A DNA stretch of 33,564 nt. Source: Burkholderiaceae bacterium (lineage in GTDB: Bacteria > Pseudomonadota > Gammaproteobacteria > Burkholderiales > Burkholderiaceae_B). Below, piece by piece: positions 25,377-33,564 of the stretch (positions are counted from its first letter, which is position 1; every line of letters starts with the position of its first letter). Where the stretch lies: NCBI GenBank assembly GCA_029866055.1, contig JARXAG010000074.1:1-33564 (forward strand), written 5' to 3'. The position numbers were made by a program, and so were the translations under genes. Under the pieces are notes generated by a model. That model did no database searches. It was not told the origin of the DNA and worked only from the letters and a program-made list of their open reading frames with translations.

Positions 25377-26690
25377 TCAAACCGCTGGCAGCGACAACTC
25401 GATCCACCGCCCGGTGCGCAGTAAGTGCGCATCTTGCTTGTACGGGGCAATTAGTTGAAGACCAAGCGGCAAGCCCTTGGCCGAGCGCGCGATGGGCACG
25501 GTCAGCGCGGGCAACCCCAGAAAGCTCCAGAGCGCACAAAACACTGGGTCACCCGTAAAGTCTAATCCTTCAGGTGCTTCACCCGTAGCCGGGATTGTGA
25601 GGATCGCGTCAAAGCCTTTAAGTTGTGTCGCTGCATCGGCACGCAGGCGCTGCTGTAAGGCGCGCGCGCCCAGGTAATCAAGCGCAGACCGTGCTCGGCC
25701 TTTTTCAACCAACTCTTTGAGATGCACACTTGAACGCTCGGGGAAGTGCGCAACGTGCTCTTGGTGGATCGCGCCGCCTTCGCACTCAAGCAAACAAAAC
25801 ATCGCGTCGATTCCGGTCCAATATTCATCGGGCAGCGCGAACTCTTCAATGACAGCGCCTTGCGCACGCAGCTGCTTGACGGCATGTTCCATCGCTTGTT
25901 GTTGCTCAGCCGTGACGCGCTCATCGTAGGGTGTACGCAGCCACGCAAGGCGTGGCGCAGCTTGAGGCTCGATGCCCGTATCGGTCTTCATTGGTACGGC
26001 GGGCAACACGATGCTGTCGGGCTCAACCGCGGCTCGATTGCGCAACATATTAAAAGCGTACGCGACGTCATTGACCGATCTGGCAATAAAGCCCACATGG
26101 TCAAGCGACCCGGCTAACGGAAACACGCCTGCGCGCGGTACCGCGCCAAAGCTGGCTTTGAACCCCACCACGCCACAAAAGGCAGCAGGTCGAATCACCG
26201 AGCCAACGGTTTGTGTGCCAAGTGCCAAGGGCACGATACCCGCGCCAACCGCTGCCGCCGAGCCACTTGATGACCCACCTGGGGTATGGCCAGCATGAAA
26301 CGGATTCACCGTTGGACCAGGCTGTCGCCAGGCAAATTCTGTCGTCACCGTTTTACCAAATACCGCAGCGCCCAATTGACGGATATGCGCGACAATCGGT
26401 GCATCGTAGTCAAGCACTTGGTCTGCATAGATCGGCGAGCCGTTGGTCGTGGTGAGCGTGCGCGTCGCAATTAAGTCTTTCACGCCAACAGGGATCCCAG
26501 CCCACTCACCACCGCTGACCGAATCCAACACCTCTTGTGCGGGGGTTCGGGCTACAAAGGCATGCAGCGTAGGTTCACGTTCGTCGGCACGCGCGAGACA
26601 TTGCTGCAAATAGTCTTTGGGCGACAAGCTACCCTCTGCAATCGCACGGGTTGCTGCAAACAGGCCAAGCGGCAATTTATTCGGCTTCAT
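25377..26690 (-). CDS. Amidase-signature family hydrolase
   Basis: A 437-residue cytoplasmic amide hydrolase. The Ser-cisSer-Lys triad can be placed: K71 in PVGVKDLI, S140 in the TPGGSSSGSAAAV signature and S164 in QTVGSVIRPAAFCG; the 24-residue spacing between the two serines matches the family. Relatives range from GatA to broad-specificity amidases and biuret/allophanate hydrolases. There is no GatB/GatC nearby, so a catabolic amidase is more likely than the tRNA enzyme. ATGAG lies seven bases upstream of the start. It is convergent with the gamma-glutamyltransferase-like gene and divergent from the PaiB-like gene. Confidence 0.93.
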   Translation of the reverse strand: MKPNKLPLGLFAATRAIAEGSLSPKDYLQQCLARADEREPTLHAFVARTPAQEVLDSVSGGEWAGIPVGVKDLIATRTLTTTNGSPIYADQVLDYDAPIVAHIRQLGAAVFGKTVTTEFAWRQPGPTVNPFHAGHTPGGSSSGSAAAVGAGIVPLALGTQTVGSVIRPAAFCGVVGFKASFGAVPRAGVFPLAGSLDHVGFIARSVNDVAYAFNMLRNRAAVEPDSIVLPAVPMKTDTGIEPQAAPRLAWLRTPYDERVTAEQQQAMEHAVKQLRAQGAVIEEFALPDEYWTGIDAMFCLLECEGGAIHQEHVAHFPERSSVHLKELVEKGRARSALDYLGARALQQRLRADAATQLKGFDAILTIPATGEAPEGLDFTGDPVFCALWSFLGLPALTVPIARSAKGLPLGLQLIAPYKQDAHLLRTGRWIELSLPAV

Positions 26691-26829
26691 TTTTTATCTC
26701 ATTTCAATCTGTGTACACTGACTTTAGCGCGAACCTCTGTCTCGAGCAATGACAAGGTTATTGCTGTTGAATAAGCGAATCCCTCTCGGGGTCAATCGCA
26801 CCATTTATTTGTAAGTCAGCGAGCCAAAC

Positions 26830-27477
26830 ATGTACAACCCAAAGCACTTTGAACAAAATGACCTGACTGTTGTCGGCGAACTCATCAAACACTTTCCGTT
26901 GGGCACGCTCATTACCCGCGATGGTGAGGCACTTGAAGCCAACCACATCCCTTTTATTCTTGAGGGCGATTTAAGCCCGGGCACCAAGTTAATTGGGCAT
27001 GTGGCCAAAGGTAATCCCGTCTGGCAAACTGCCGACCCCGAAGCCGAGTCGTTATTGGTGTTTCAAGGCCCAAGCGCCTACATCACGCCAAATTGGTATC
27101 CCTCTAAGCTTGAAACCCACAAAGTGGTACCCACTTATAACTACGCTGTGGCACATGTGTACGGTTGGCTCTCAGTCTCGCACGAACCAACTGTTAAGCA
27201 GCAAGTGGTGGCAGATTTAACCGCAAAAATGGAGCTCAGCCGCGACAGCAATTGGCGCGTTACCGATGCGCCCGCTGATTATCTGGCGACGATGCTAGAA
27301 GCGATTGTGGCGATCGAGCTCACCATCATCCGTGTACAAGCAAAATGGAAAGTCAGCCAAAACCGTACTGACTCTGACCGGATGGGGGTCGCGAAGGGTT
27401 TGGCCAGCACCGCAGGCCAAACCGACAGCGATCTGCAAATGGGTCGTATTGTTGGAGCCAGCGGCGGTTTAGGTTAA
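26830..27477 (+). CDS. PaiB-like FMN-binding protein / proposed negative regulator
   Basis: A 215-residue protein with the split-barrel flavin-binding fold of PaiB. MYNPKHFEQND is the standard N-terminus, followed by ANHIPFIL, LIGHVAKGNPVW, SAYITPNWYPSK, VPTYNYAVAHVYG and the C-terminal KVSQNRTDSDRMGVAKGL block, all of which are family features. In Bacillus PaiB is linked to repression of sporulation and protease genes, but in proteobacteria its role is largely unproven, and direct DNA binding should not be assumed. It is transcribed away from the amidase gene; the 139-base gap contains a GTGTACAC palindrome (26711-26718). Confidence 0.92.
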   Translation: MYNPKHFEQNDLTVVGELIKHFPLGTLITRDGEALEANHIPFILEGDLSPGTKLIGHVAKGNPVWQTADPEAESLLVFQGPSAYITPNWYPSKLETHKVVPTYNYAVAHVYGWLSVSHEPTVKQQVVADLTAKMELSRDSNWRVTDAPADYLATMLEAIVAIELTIIRVQAKWKVSQNRTDSDRMGVAKGLASTAGQTDSDLQMGRIVGASGGLG

Positions 27478-27532
27478 CCAAGGCAAGAGGCACGCAGAGT
27501 CGGGCCAACGAACGGCTAGCCCAGCCTTTGAC

Positions 27533-27850
27533 TTACTTGGTGCAGCTAACAGTCGCATGTAACAGCAAGCCGTCGGCTTCATGACCGGGTACGACTTGAG
27601 CGTTGACCACGCGACAACCTGTCACTTTTTCGATGCCCGCGACCTGACGGGCTTTTTGCACCGCGAGGTCTGGCGTGAAGCCACCCTCTTTTCCACCGTA
27701 GGCCTCCCAGCGGTTTTCGCCCAAGGGGATGATGCTGATCTCGCGCTTATCTAAGACCACGATCTGACGAGCAGGGTCGCGGTGGTAATACACGGGGCTA
27801 CCTTGGCAACCTACCAAAAGCAACGCCACAACCGCTACCAAACTTTTCAT
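27533..27850 (-). CDS. Small putative lipoprotein, function unknown
   Basis: A 105-residue protein with a lipoprotein signal peptide: a basic start, a hydrophobic stretch and the lipobox LLVGC, with the Cys at about residue 15. The mature part has no recognised domain but contains two Cys (GCRVV and VSCTK) that could form a disulphide. GGAGAG lies four bases before the ATG. It is convergent with the PaiB-like gene and divergent from the aldolase-like gene. The clean signal peptide, lipobox and ribosome-binding site support a real gene. Confidence 0.8.
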   Translation of the reverse strand: MKSLVAVVALLLVGCQGSPVYYHRDPARQIVVLDKREISIIPLGENRWEAYGGKEGGFTPDLAVQKARQVAGIEKVTGCRVVNAQVVPGHEADGLLLHATVSCTK

Positions 27851-28059
27851 GTCGCTCTCCAGGACGCCTTGCCGCTTGGGGCAAAAATCACGTCAAAAAT
27901 ATCTTTAAGGTTCAAGCATAACGTGGTTTGCGAGAATCACTCGCGGATTTTGTCGCCTTTTGGTATCGTCAATACACAAGCTTTATGAGTTGTATCGCAT
28001 ATGCTGTATCCAAGTGCGTCGTTTCCCCACTAAAAATAACATTTCTGAGGCAAAACATC

Positions 28060-28848
28060 ATGGCAAAAATAGGCGTTTTACAGCTCCCCTCAATGAAGGG
28101 CAAGGTCTCTGATGCCGAATGGCAAGCACGTGTCGACCTGGCCGCCTGTTACCGGCTTGTCGCAATCTATGGTATGGCCGATATGGCTGCCAACCACATT
28201 TCAGCCCGGGTCCCCGGCGAAGAAGGTACGTTTTTGATCAATGCCTACGGCATGATGTATGAAGAAATTACCGCCTCTAGCCTGTTGAAAGTTGATCACC
28301 ATGGCAACATCCTAACCAGCCCAGATTTTGGCGAGCTCAACTACGGATTGAACAAAGCCGGCTCAGTCATTCACAGCGCCATTCACCACGCCCGCGCGGA
28401 TGTCGGTTGCGTGATTCACACCCATAGCTGGGCCTCAATGGCGATTTCTTCGCTTGAGTGCGGTTTATTGCCGCTGACCCAAACCGCGATGCGTTTCTTA
28501 AAAATCTCGTATCACAATTACGAAGGTGTCGTGTTGGATGAGAGCGAGCAAGAGTCTTTATGCAAAGACTTAGGCATGAGCGAAGCCATGATTCTGCGCA
28601 ATCACGGCGCACTGACCGTGGGTCGCACTGTTGGCGAAGCGTTTAACTGGATGCACCGCCTTGAACTGTCGTGTCACGCGCAGCTTGGTGCGATGTCATG
28701 CAATAGCCCGCTTTCAAAAGTGTCGCAAAAAGTGCTGGATGAAACCTGGAACAACTACCAACCTGGCACACGCCGGGCCTATGGCGTGATGGAGTGGCCT
28801 GCTCTGTTACGTAAACTCGACCGTACGGATATTTCTTATCGTGATTAA
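28060..28848 (+). CDS. Class II aldolase/adducin-family protein
   Basis: A 262-residue cytoplasmic protein of the family that includes L-fuculose-phosphate aldolase and ribulose-phosphate 4-epimerase. The Zn-site features are visible: GMADMAANHISARV, then CVIHTHSWAS (two His of the metal site) and ILRNHGALTVGRTVGEAF (third His). Some relatives are decarboxylases or have lost aldolase activity, so the reaction is open. The frame is open upstream to 27928, but ATG 28060, with GAGG upstream, starts a family-like protein and is preferred. Its stop overlaps the next gene's start by 8 bases, which points to translational coupling with a Bug protein. Confidence 0.88.
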   Translation: MAKIGVLQLPSMKGKVSDAEWQARVDLAACYRLVAIYGMADMAANHISARVPGEEGTFLINAYGMMYEEITASSLLKVDHHGNILTSPDFGELNYGLNKAGSVIHSAIHHARADVGCVIHTHSWASMAISSLECGLLPLTQTAMRFLKISYHNYEGVVLDESEQESLCKDLGMSEAMILRNHGALTVGRTVGEAFNWMHRLELSCHAQLGAMSCNSPLSKVSQKVLDETWNNYQPGTRRAYGVMEWPALLRKLDRTDISYRD

Positions 28849-29812
28849 ATCTATCGCTTCGCTATTGTTAAGTTCGGTACTCGGCTGCGCCCTGTCTGCT
28901 CACGCCCAAAACGCCCAAGAGTATCCGAGCAAGCCTGTCAAAATCATTGTGTCGTTTACGGCGGGCGGCACAACCGACATCATCGCGCGTAGTGTTGGTC
29001 TAAACCTTGCCGAGCAACTGAAACAACCATTTGTGATCGAAAACAAGCCAGGCGCAGGTGGCAACATCGGCACCGAAATGGTCGTACGCTCACCGCCCGA
29101 TGGCTACACCGTTACCATTGCTTCGGTCGGGCCGATTGCCATCAACCCGACACTGTTCAAAGATCTGCGCTACGACCCGTTGTCTGATTTGGTGCCCGTT
29201 GTGCTCATTGCCGACGTCCCTAACGTGCTGGTCATCAGCCCCAACTTACCGACTAACACTTTTGCTGAGTTTGTCGCGTACGCAAAAGCTCAACCGGCCG
29301 GCACACTGAATTACTCTTCGACTGGTACAGGTACCTCTTCGCACTTGTCGAGCTATATGTTGATGGACGCTATTGGCGTCGATGCACAACATATCCCGTA
29401 TAAAGGCGCTGAAGCCCTCAATGATTTAATCGCAGGCCGTATCGACTTTATGTTTGCGACAATCCCCTCGGTCATCGCGCAAATTCGGGGCGGCAAGCTG
29501 CGTGCCATCGCGGTCAGTAGCCCCAAGCCCTCGCGCTCATTGCCTGGCGTCCCCACCGTTGCAGAAAATGGTTTTCCAGACTACGCGGCGGGCTCTTGGT
29601 TTGGCATGCTGGCGCCCAAAGGTACGCCGCAAGCGATTATCGACAAGCTAAACAAAGAAGTGAACCTCGCGATGATTCCGCTTGAGCAGCGCTTTATTCA
29701 AGAAGGCGCTGACCCCGTCGGAGGCACCGCCGCGTATTTTCAAGAATTCATTCGCAAAGAGCACCTTAAGTGGAAGAAAGTCGTGATTGATTCAGGTTCG
29801 ATCCCGCGTTAA
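28841..29812 (+). CDS. Bug/TctC-family binding protein (third of three)
   Basis: A 323-residue exported binding protein. GTG start; the signal peptide ends in SAHA (cleavage after about residue 22). Family motifs: VKIIVSFTAGGTTDIIAR, LKQPFVIENKPGAGG, DGYTVTIASVGP, AQHIPYKGAEALNDL. The start lies inside the aldolase-like gene (8-base overlap) and the next gene, a D-2-hydroxyacid dehydrogenase, follows after 10 bases. This tight order suggests its ligand is a carboxylic or hydroxy acid handled by those enzymes. As for the other two Bug genes, no TctA or TctB gene is in the window. Confidence 0.93.
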   Translation: MIKSIASLLLSSVLGCALSAHAQNAQEYPSKPVKIIVSFTAGGTTDIIARSVGLNLAEQLKQPFVIENKPGAGGNIGTEMVVRSPPDGYTVTIASVGPIAINPTLFKDLRYDPLSDLVPVVLIADVPNVLVISPNLPTNTFAEFVAYAKAQPAGTLNYSSTGTGTSSHLSSYMLMDAIGVDAQHIPYKGAEALNDLIAGRIDFMFATIPSVIAQIRGGKLRAIAVSSPKPSRSLPGVPTVAENGFPDYAAGSWFGMLAPKGTPQAIIDKLNKEVNLAMIPLEQRFIQEGADPVGGTAAYFQEFIRKEHLKWKKVVIDSGSIPR

Positions 29813-29822
29813 GGAAGCTGGC

Positions 29823-30836
29823 ATGACAAATATTGTGTTGCAACATCCGGCGCGCATCCTCTTGTCTGACAAAACAGCGCAAGAGCTTGCGCCGCAAATG
29901 AACGACATCCTTGGGGCTGAAGGCTATCAACTGGTGGGCCCAGACGCGATACATGCCGGCACGCAAGATATCGACTTTTGTTTTGTGTCGCGTGATATCA
30001 CCGCCGGCTCAACCAAGCACCAAATCGAAGCCAGTACACAGTATGTCTACGACGCCCTGCTCAAATCCAAAACACTGCAATGGGTGCATGTGCACTCGGC
30101 GGGCGTTGACCGACAAGTATTTCTAGATTTGATGGCGCGCGGTGTGACGGTCACCTCGTCTTCTGGTGCAAGTGCGAGCTTAGTGGCTCAAACCGCTTTG
30201 ACGGGATTGCTGTCACTCGCGCGACGCTTTCCACAGCTCGCAGCCGCCCAGCGTGCCCATGTCTGGGCGCCATTTATGAAAACCGGCCTGCCGCCCGACC
30301 TCGAAGGTCAAACCGCAACGATCGTGGGCTGGGGCCCCATCGGACAAAAGCTCGGCGCCTGGTTGACGGCCCTTGGCTTAAAAATTATCGTCGTGCGTCA
30401 GTCTGCCGCCTCGTTGATTGAGAACACGCGCGTCGTGAGCTTTGATAGCTTTAATCAAATATTGCCAGAAACCGACTGGCTGGTGCTGGCTTGCCCACTC
30501 ACCAAACAAACGACCAACTTAGTCAGCAAAGACGCACTCGCCCTCATGAAGCCCGGCTCGCACATCGTGAATATTTCACGCGGCACCGTGATTGACGAAC
30601 CTGCCATGATCGAGGCCTTGCAAAAGGGGCGCTTAACGGGCGCCTACCTTGACGTGTTTGCGCAAGAACCGTTGCATGTCGACTCGCCATTGTGGGATAT
30701 GCCGAATGTCATTTGCACGCCACACACCTCTGGGTTTTCGGATGCAATCTTGCACCGCATGGCGCAAAAGTTTATTGAAAATCTGGGCTACTGGAAGCGC
30801 GGCGAACCAATGATTAACGTGGCTTCGCTTCGCTAA
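29823..30836 (+). CDS. D-2-hydroxyacid dehydrogenase (NAD-binding)
   Basis: A 337-residue enzyme that interconverts 2-oxoacids and D-2-hydroxyacids. The nucleotide-binding fold is marked by ATIVGWGPIGQKLG (GxGxxG). The catalytic Arg is in NISRGTVIDEPA, the Glu in FAQEPLHVDSPLW and the His in CTPHTSGFS, so the triad is complete. ATG 29823 has AAGGA eight bases upstream; the in-frame start at 29787 inside the Bug gene is less likely. It is the last gene of the aldolase-Bug-dehydrogenase operon. The exact substrate, for example glyoxylate or hydroxypyruvate, cannot be told. Confidence 0.92.
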   Translation: MTNIVLQHPARILLSDKTAQELAPQMNDILGAEGYQLVGPDAIHAGTQDIDFCFVSRDITAGSTKHQIEASTQYVYDALLKSKTLQWVHVHSAGVDRQVFLDLMARGVTVTSSSGASASLVAQTALTGLLSLARRFPQLAAAQRAHVWAPFMKTGLPPDLEGQTATIVGWGPIGQKLGAWLTALGLKIIVVRQSAASLIENTRVVSFDSFNQILPETDWLVLACPLTKQTTNLVSKDALALMKPGSHIVNISRGTVIDEPAMIEALQKGRLTGAYLDVFAQEPLHVDSPLWDMPNVICTPHTSGFSDAILHRMAQKFIENLGYWKRGEPMINVASLR

Positions 30837-30862
30837 ACTCGATTTGACGTACAATTGCTGCA

Positions 30863-30933
30863 CGGCACAACGTTCCAGTCCTCGTGCCGCTCTAAGCCCC
30901 AACACTGTGGGCGCTCGCCTCCAAGGCGTTTTT
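30863..30933 (+). promoter_or_regulatory. Structured 5' leader of rhlE with terminator-like hairpin
   Basis: The leader before rhlE contains an inverted repeat CGGCAC/GTGCCG (30863-30868 with 30884-30889) and then a compact hairpin CGCCT-CCA-AGGCG (30916-30928) followed directly by TTTTT (30929-30933). The latter has the form of an intrinsic terminator, but the stem is only 5 bp. It could terminate the upstream operon or attenuate rhlE. Confidence 0.45.
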
Positions 30934-31003
30934 ACTCCCTGTTCGTCTGCCCCGATTGGAGCCCGCACCCTGTGCAGGCCGGCATGACGATGGAGCTGTT
31001 CTC

Positions 31004-32530
31004 TTGTCTACTACGATGACTTTTGCCGACCTCGGGTTGGCCGATCCCCTTATGCGTGCGATTGCCGATGCCGGTTACACCACGCCAACACCTATTCAAG
31101 CTCAGGCGATCCCGCGCGTGCTTGCTGGCGGCGATTTATTAGCCGCAGCCCAAACTGGCACTGGCAAAACGGCTGGCTTCACGCTGCCCATTTTGCACAT
31201 GCTGCTTACCAAACCTCTTGAAGTACGCAAAGCCGGCCGCCCCCGCGTATTGATTTTGACCCCCACACGCGAACTCACCGCGCAGGTCGAAGAATCAGTC
31301 AAAACCTACGGCTGCCACACAAAAATCTCGTCAATGGTGATTTTTGGCGGCGTCAATATCAATCCGCAAATCTCTGCCCTGCGCAAGCCGATCGACATTT
31401 TGGTGGCCACCCCCGGCCGCCTGCTGGATCACTGCCAACAGCGTACCGTTGACTTATCAGGCGTTGAGATTTTGGTGCTTGACGAAGCCGATCGTATGCT
31501 CGACATGGGCTTTATTCGCGACATCCGCAAGATTCTGGCCTTGATGCCGCGTCAGCGTCAAAACCTGCTGTTCTCGGCAACCTTCTCAGACGAAATCCGC
31601 GAGTTGTCAAAAAGCGTCTTAACAAACGCCACTGAAGTCTCGGTTGCCGCGCGCAACACGACGGCCGAACGCGTTGATCAAACTGTGTATATGGTTAATC
31701 AAGCGCACAAGCGCGACATCTTGAGCCACATCATCAGCGAAAGTGGCTGGCATCAAGTGTTGGTCTTTACACGCACCAAGCATGGCGCAAACCGTTTAGC
31801 TGAAAAGCTCGTCAAAGACGGTTTGTCGGCCTCAGCCATCCATGGCAATAAAAGCCAGGCTGCGCGCACCCGTGCCCTGGATGACTTTAAAAAGGGCAAA
31901 GTTGCCGTGTTGGTCGCCACCGATATCGCCGCGCGCGGTCTCGATATTGATCAACTGCCTCAAGTCGTGAACTTCGAGCTGCCCAACATCCCTGAAGATT
32001 ACGTGCATCGTATTGGTCGTACGGGTCGTGCAGGCGCAGCTGGCTCTGCCATCTCGTTAGTCGACTCAAGCGAGATTAAGTACCTCAAGGCGATCGAGCG
32101 CATCATCAAAAAGACGATCCCTCAATTGCCCGCACCGACAGGCTGGACCGCCTCACCCCCCTCGCCACACGGGGCCGATGACGAAGCCCGCGCCGAGGGC
32201 CGGCGCGACGGTCAGCGTCGCCCACAGCAGCGCTCGGCAAGCCCAAGTGGCTCAGGTGCCGGGGCGCGCCCCGCGCGCTCAGGTCAGGGGCCAAGCAGCG
32301 CACCACGCCGCGACTCGCAGGGCGATAGCCGCTCGGCACCACGTCGTGATGCCCCTGCCGCGGGTGCACGTGCACCCCACAGCGCCGGTGGCGCGGTCAG
32401 AACCGGCACAGGCATGGGTGCTGGTGCTCGTACGGGGCCACGTACTGGTGCACCAAGTGGCTCAGCCCCCCGCAGCCCCAGTGGCGACCAAGCAAATCGC
32501 CCACGTCGTCCGGCTCTCTTTAACAAGTAA
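31004..32530 (+). CDS. rhlE: DEAD-box ATP-dependent RNA helicase
   Basis: A 508-residue helicase that remodels structured RNA, acting in ribosome assembly, RNA decay or cold adaptation. Motifs in order: a Q motif ([11 protein letters not shown]), motif [17 protein letters not shown], motif [11 protein letters not shown], motif [18 protein letters not shown] and motif [12 protein letters not shown]. From about residue 375 the protein is a low-complexity tail rich in Arg, Ser, Gly, Pro and Ala with many RR/RS steps, typical of RhlE-type helicases and likely RNA-binding. The TTG at 31004 has GGAG exactly eight bases upstream and is preferred; ATG 31016 is the alternative. A structured leader precedes it. 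Confidence 0.93.
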   Translation: MSTTMTFADLGLADPLMRAIADAGYTTPTPIQAQAIPRVLAGGDLLAAAQTGTGKTAGFTLPILHMLLTKPLEVRKAGRPRVLILTPTRELTAQVEESVKTYGCHTKISSMVIFGGVNINPQISALRKPIDILVATPGRLLDHCQQRTVDLSGVEILVLDEADRMLDMGFIRDIRKILALMPRQRQNLLFSATFSDEIRELSKSVLTNATEVSVAARNTTAERVDQTVYMVNQAHKRDILSHIISESGWHQVLVFTRTKHGANRLAEKLVKDGLSASAIHGNKSQAARTRALDDFKKGKVAVLVATDIAARGLDIDQLPQVVNFELPNIPEDYVHRIGRTGRAGAAGSAISLVDSSEIKYLKAIERIIKKTIPQLPAPTGWTASPPSPHGADDEARAEGRRDGQRRPQQRSASPSGSGAGARPARSGQGPSSAPRRDSQGDSRSAPRRDAPAAGARAPHSAGGAVRTGTGMGAGARTGPRTGAPSGSAPRSPSGDQANRPRRPALFNK

Positions 32531-32541
32531 TTTGCACGCAC

Positions 32542-32564
32542 ACAGGCTGGCTGCGCCAGCCTGT
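32542..32564. other. Perfect 9-bp hairpin between rhlE and prfC
   Basis: ACAGGCTGG pairs with CCAGCCTGT around a 5-base loop. It lies 12 bases after the rhlE stop and ends 13 bases before the prfC ATG, with no T tract. It may terminate rhlE weakly or affect prfC initiation. Confidence 0.55.
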
Positions 32565-32577
32565 AAAATTCGCCACC

Positions 32578-33564
32578 ATGAGTATTCAAACTGAAGTCGC
32601 ACGGCGCCGAACGTTCGCCATTATTTCGCACCCTGATGCCGGTAAAACGACGCTCACAGAAAAGCTGTTGCTTTTTGCGGGTGCGATCCAAATCGCCGGT
32701 AGCGTCAAAGCACGCAAGGCTTCGCGCCACGCGTCGTCAGACTGGATGGAAATCGAAAAACAACGCGGCATCTCGGTTGCCTCGTCGGTCATGCAAATGG
32801 AATACCGCGATTGCGTGATCAACCTGCTTGATACCCCAGGCCACCAGGATTTTTCTGAAGATACCTACCGCGTGCTGACCGCGGTTGACGCGGCCTTAAT
32901 GGTGATTGATGCGGCCAACGGGGTCGAGCCACAAACCATCCGTTTGCTACAGGTCTGTCGCGCCCGCAATACCCCCATCATCACCTTCATTAACAAGATG
33001 GATCGCGAAGTGCGCGAACCGCTTGAACTGTTATCTGAAATCGAACAACACATCGGCATGGATGCTGTACCGTTTTCATGGCCAGTCGGCATGGGCAAGG
33101 CCTTTGGCGGCGTGTTTGATATCCAGCGAGATCGCATGCGTTTGTTTAAATCCGGACAAGAGCGTCGCAATGACACCGGTGACGACTTTATCGACGGACT
33201 CGACAATCCAGAAATTGCCAAGCGCTTTGGCAGCTCTTTTGAGCAAGCCAAAGGCGAGATCGAGCGTATCCAGGCGGCAGCTCCTACCTTTGATCCTGCC
33301 GCCTTTTTAGCGGGCAAACAAACACCCGTGTTTTTTGGCTCGGCGATTAACAATTTTGGCGTGCAAGAAGTGCTTGATGCGCTGGTAGATCAGGCGCCCC
33401 CACCGGGCTCGCGTCAGGCGCTCGAGCGCGTGGTGCACCCCGAAGAGCCCAAGTTCACCGGCGTTGTCTTTAAAGTGCAGGCCAACATGGATCCGGCTCA
33501 TCGTGATCGTGTGGCCTTTGTGCGCGTCAGCTCAGGTAAATTTGAGCGTGGCATGCGGCTGAAA
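32578..33564 (+). CDS. prfC: Peptide chain release factor 3, N-terminal part (3' end outside window)
   Basis: RF3 is the translational GTPase that recycles RF1/RF2 from the ribosome. The window holds 329 codons of a protein that is usually about 530 residues, with the frame open to the last base. The G domain is complete: SHPDAGKTT (P loop), the EKQRGISV switch-I region, [12 protein letters not shown] (switch II), INKMD, and a later GSAINNFG segment. SEDTYR is an RF3-type feature that separates it from EF-G. No Shine-Dalgarno sequence precedes ATG 32578; the bases before it read GCCACC, and the hairpin ends 13 bases upstream. The gene is not broken, only cut by the window. Confidence 0.95.
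   Translation, partial: MSIQTEVARRRTFAIISHPDAGKTTLTEKLLLFAGAIQIAGSVKARKASRHASSDWMEIEKQRGISVASSVMQMEYRDCVINLLDTPGHQDFSEDTYRVLTAVDAALMVIDAANGVEPQTIRLLQVCRARNTPIITFINKMDREVREPLELLSEIEQHIGMDAVPFSWPVGMGKAFGGVFDIQRDRMRLFKSGQERRNDTGDDFIDGLDNPEIAKRFGSSFEQAKGEIERIQAAAPTFDPAAFLAGKQTPVFFGSAINNFGVQEVLDALVDQAPPPGSRQALERVVHPEEPKFTGVVFKVQANMDPAHRDRVAFVRVSSGKFERGMRLK

Noticed and set aside
32178-32730. Open frames on both strands over the rhlE tail
   Set aside because: They arise from the repetitive, G+C-rich low-complexity tail and the start of prfC; no domains.
1-33564. CRISPR arrays, insertion sequences or toxin-antitoxin pairs
   Set aside because: No regularly spaced repeats, transposase motifs or small paired toxin/antitoxin-like genes were seen.

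Overview
This window looks like a chromosomal segment of a betaproteobacterium in the order Burkholderiales, most likely an Alcaligenaceae-type organism. The evidence is the petB-petC-sspA-sspB order, three Bug/TctC-type periplasmic binding proteins scattered among catabolic genes, an M81 (MlrC-like) metallopeptidase, and an rhlE-prfC pair. Genus-level placement is inference. I see no insertion sequence, integrase, phage gene, CRISPR array or rRNA operon.

Layout. (1) 1-2536 is conserved core: the end of cytochrome b, cytochrome c1, a strong terminator, sspA-sspB and tRNA-Thr(TGT) with a terminator-like hairpin. (2) 2755-7437 is a compact four-gene module on the + strand: a two-TM periplasmic sensor-like protein, a sensor-HAMP-MFS fusion, a GNAT acetyltransferase and an orphan PF04392-type binding protein. 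All three junctions are 4-base ATGA overlaps. This is the best candidate for an undescribed system: binding protein, two periplasmic sensing domains, a transporter with a HAMP linker, and a modifying enzyme, with no ABC permease, ATPase, kinase or cyclase. (3) 7484-10024, minus strand: an M81 metallopeptidase and an AurF-type diiron oxygenase with all seven expected metal ligands. (4) 10231-13102 is the pyrophosphate region: a membrane H+-pyrophosphatase divergent from the soluble pyrophosphatase. (5) 13154-19237 is mixed: iron-type alcohol dehydrogenase, a Pro/Ala-rich secreted protein, a small conserved protein overlapping a MaoC-type protein, an MscS channel with a cyclic-nucleotide-binding domain, and two convergent alpha/beta hydrolases. 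(6) 19395-30836 is a catabolic/uptake region: three Bug proteins with no TctA/TctB, a Gfo/Idh/MocA oxidoreductase, a polysaccharide-deacetylase-family protein, a gamma-glutamyltransferase-like protein, an amidase, a PaiB-like protein, a small lipoprotein, a class II aldolase-like protein and a D-2-hydroxyacid dehydrogenase. (7) 31004-33564: DEAD-box helicase rhlE and the 5' part of prfC, cut by the window edge.

The core genes serve respiration (bc1 complex), regulated proteolysis and stress (SspA/SspB), pyrophosphate recycling and translation. The accessory regions suggest scavenging of small organic acids, amides and gamma-glutamyl compounds. Start codons were adjusted where a Shine-Dalgarno (SD) sequence or family start favoured a shorter protein; these choices are noted in each entry.
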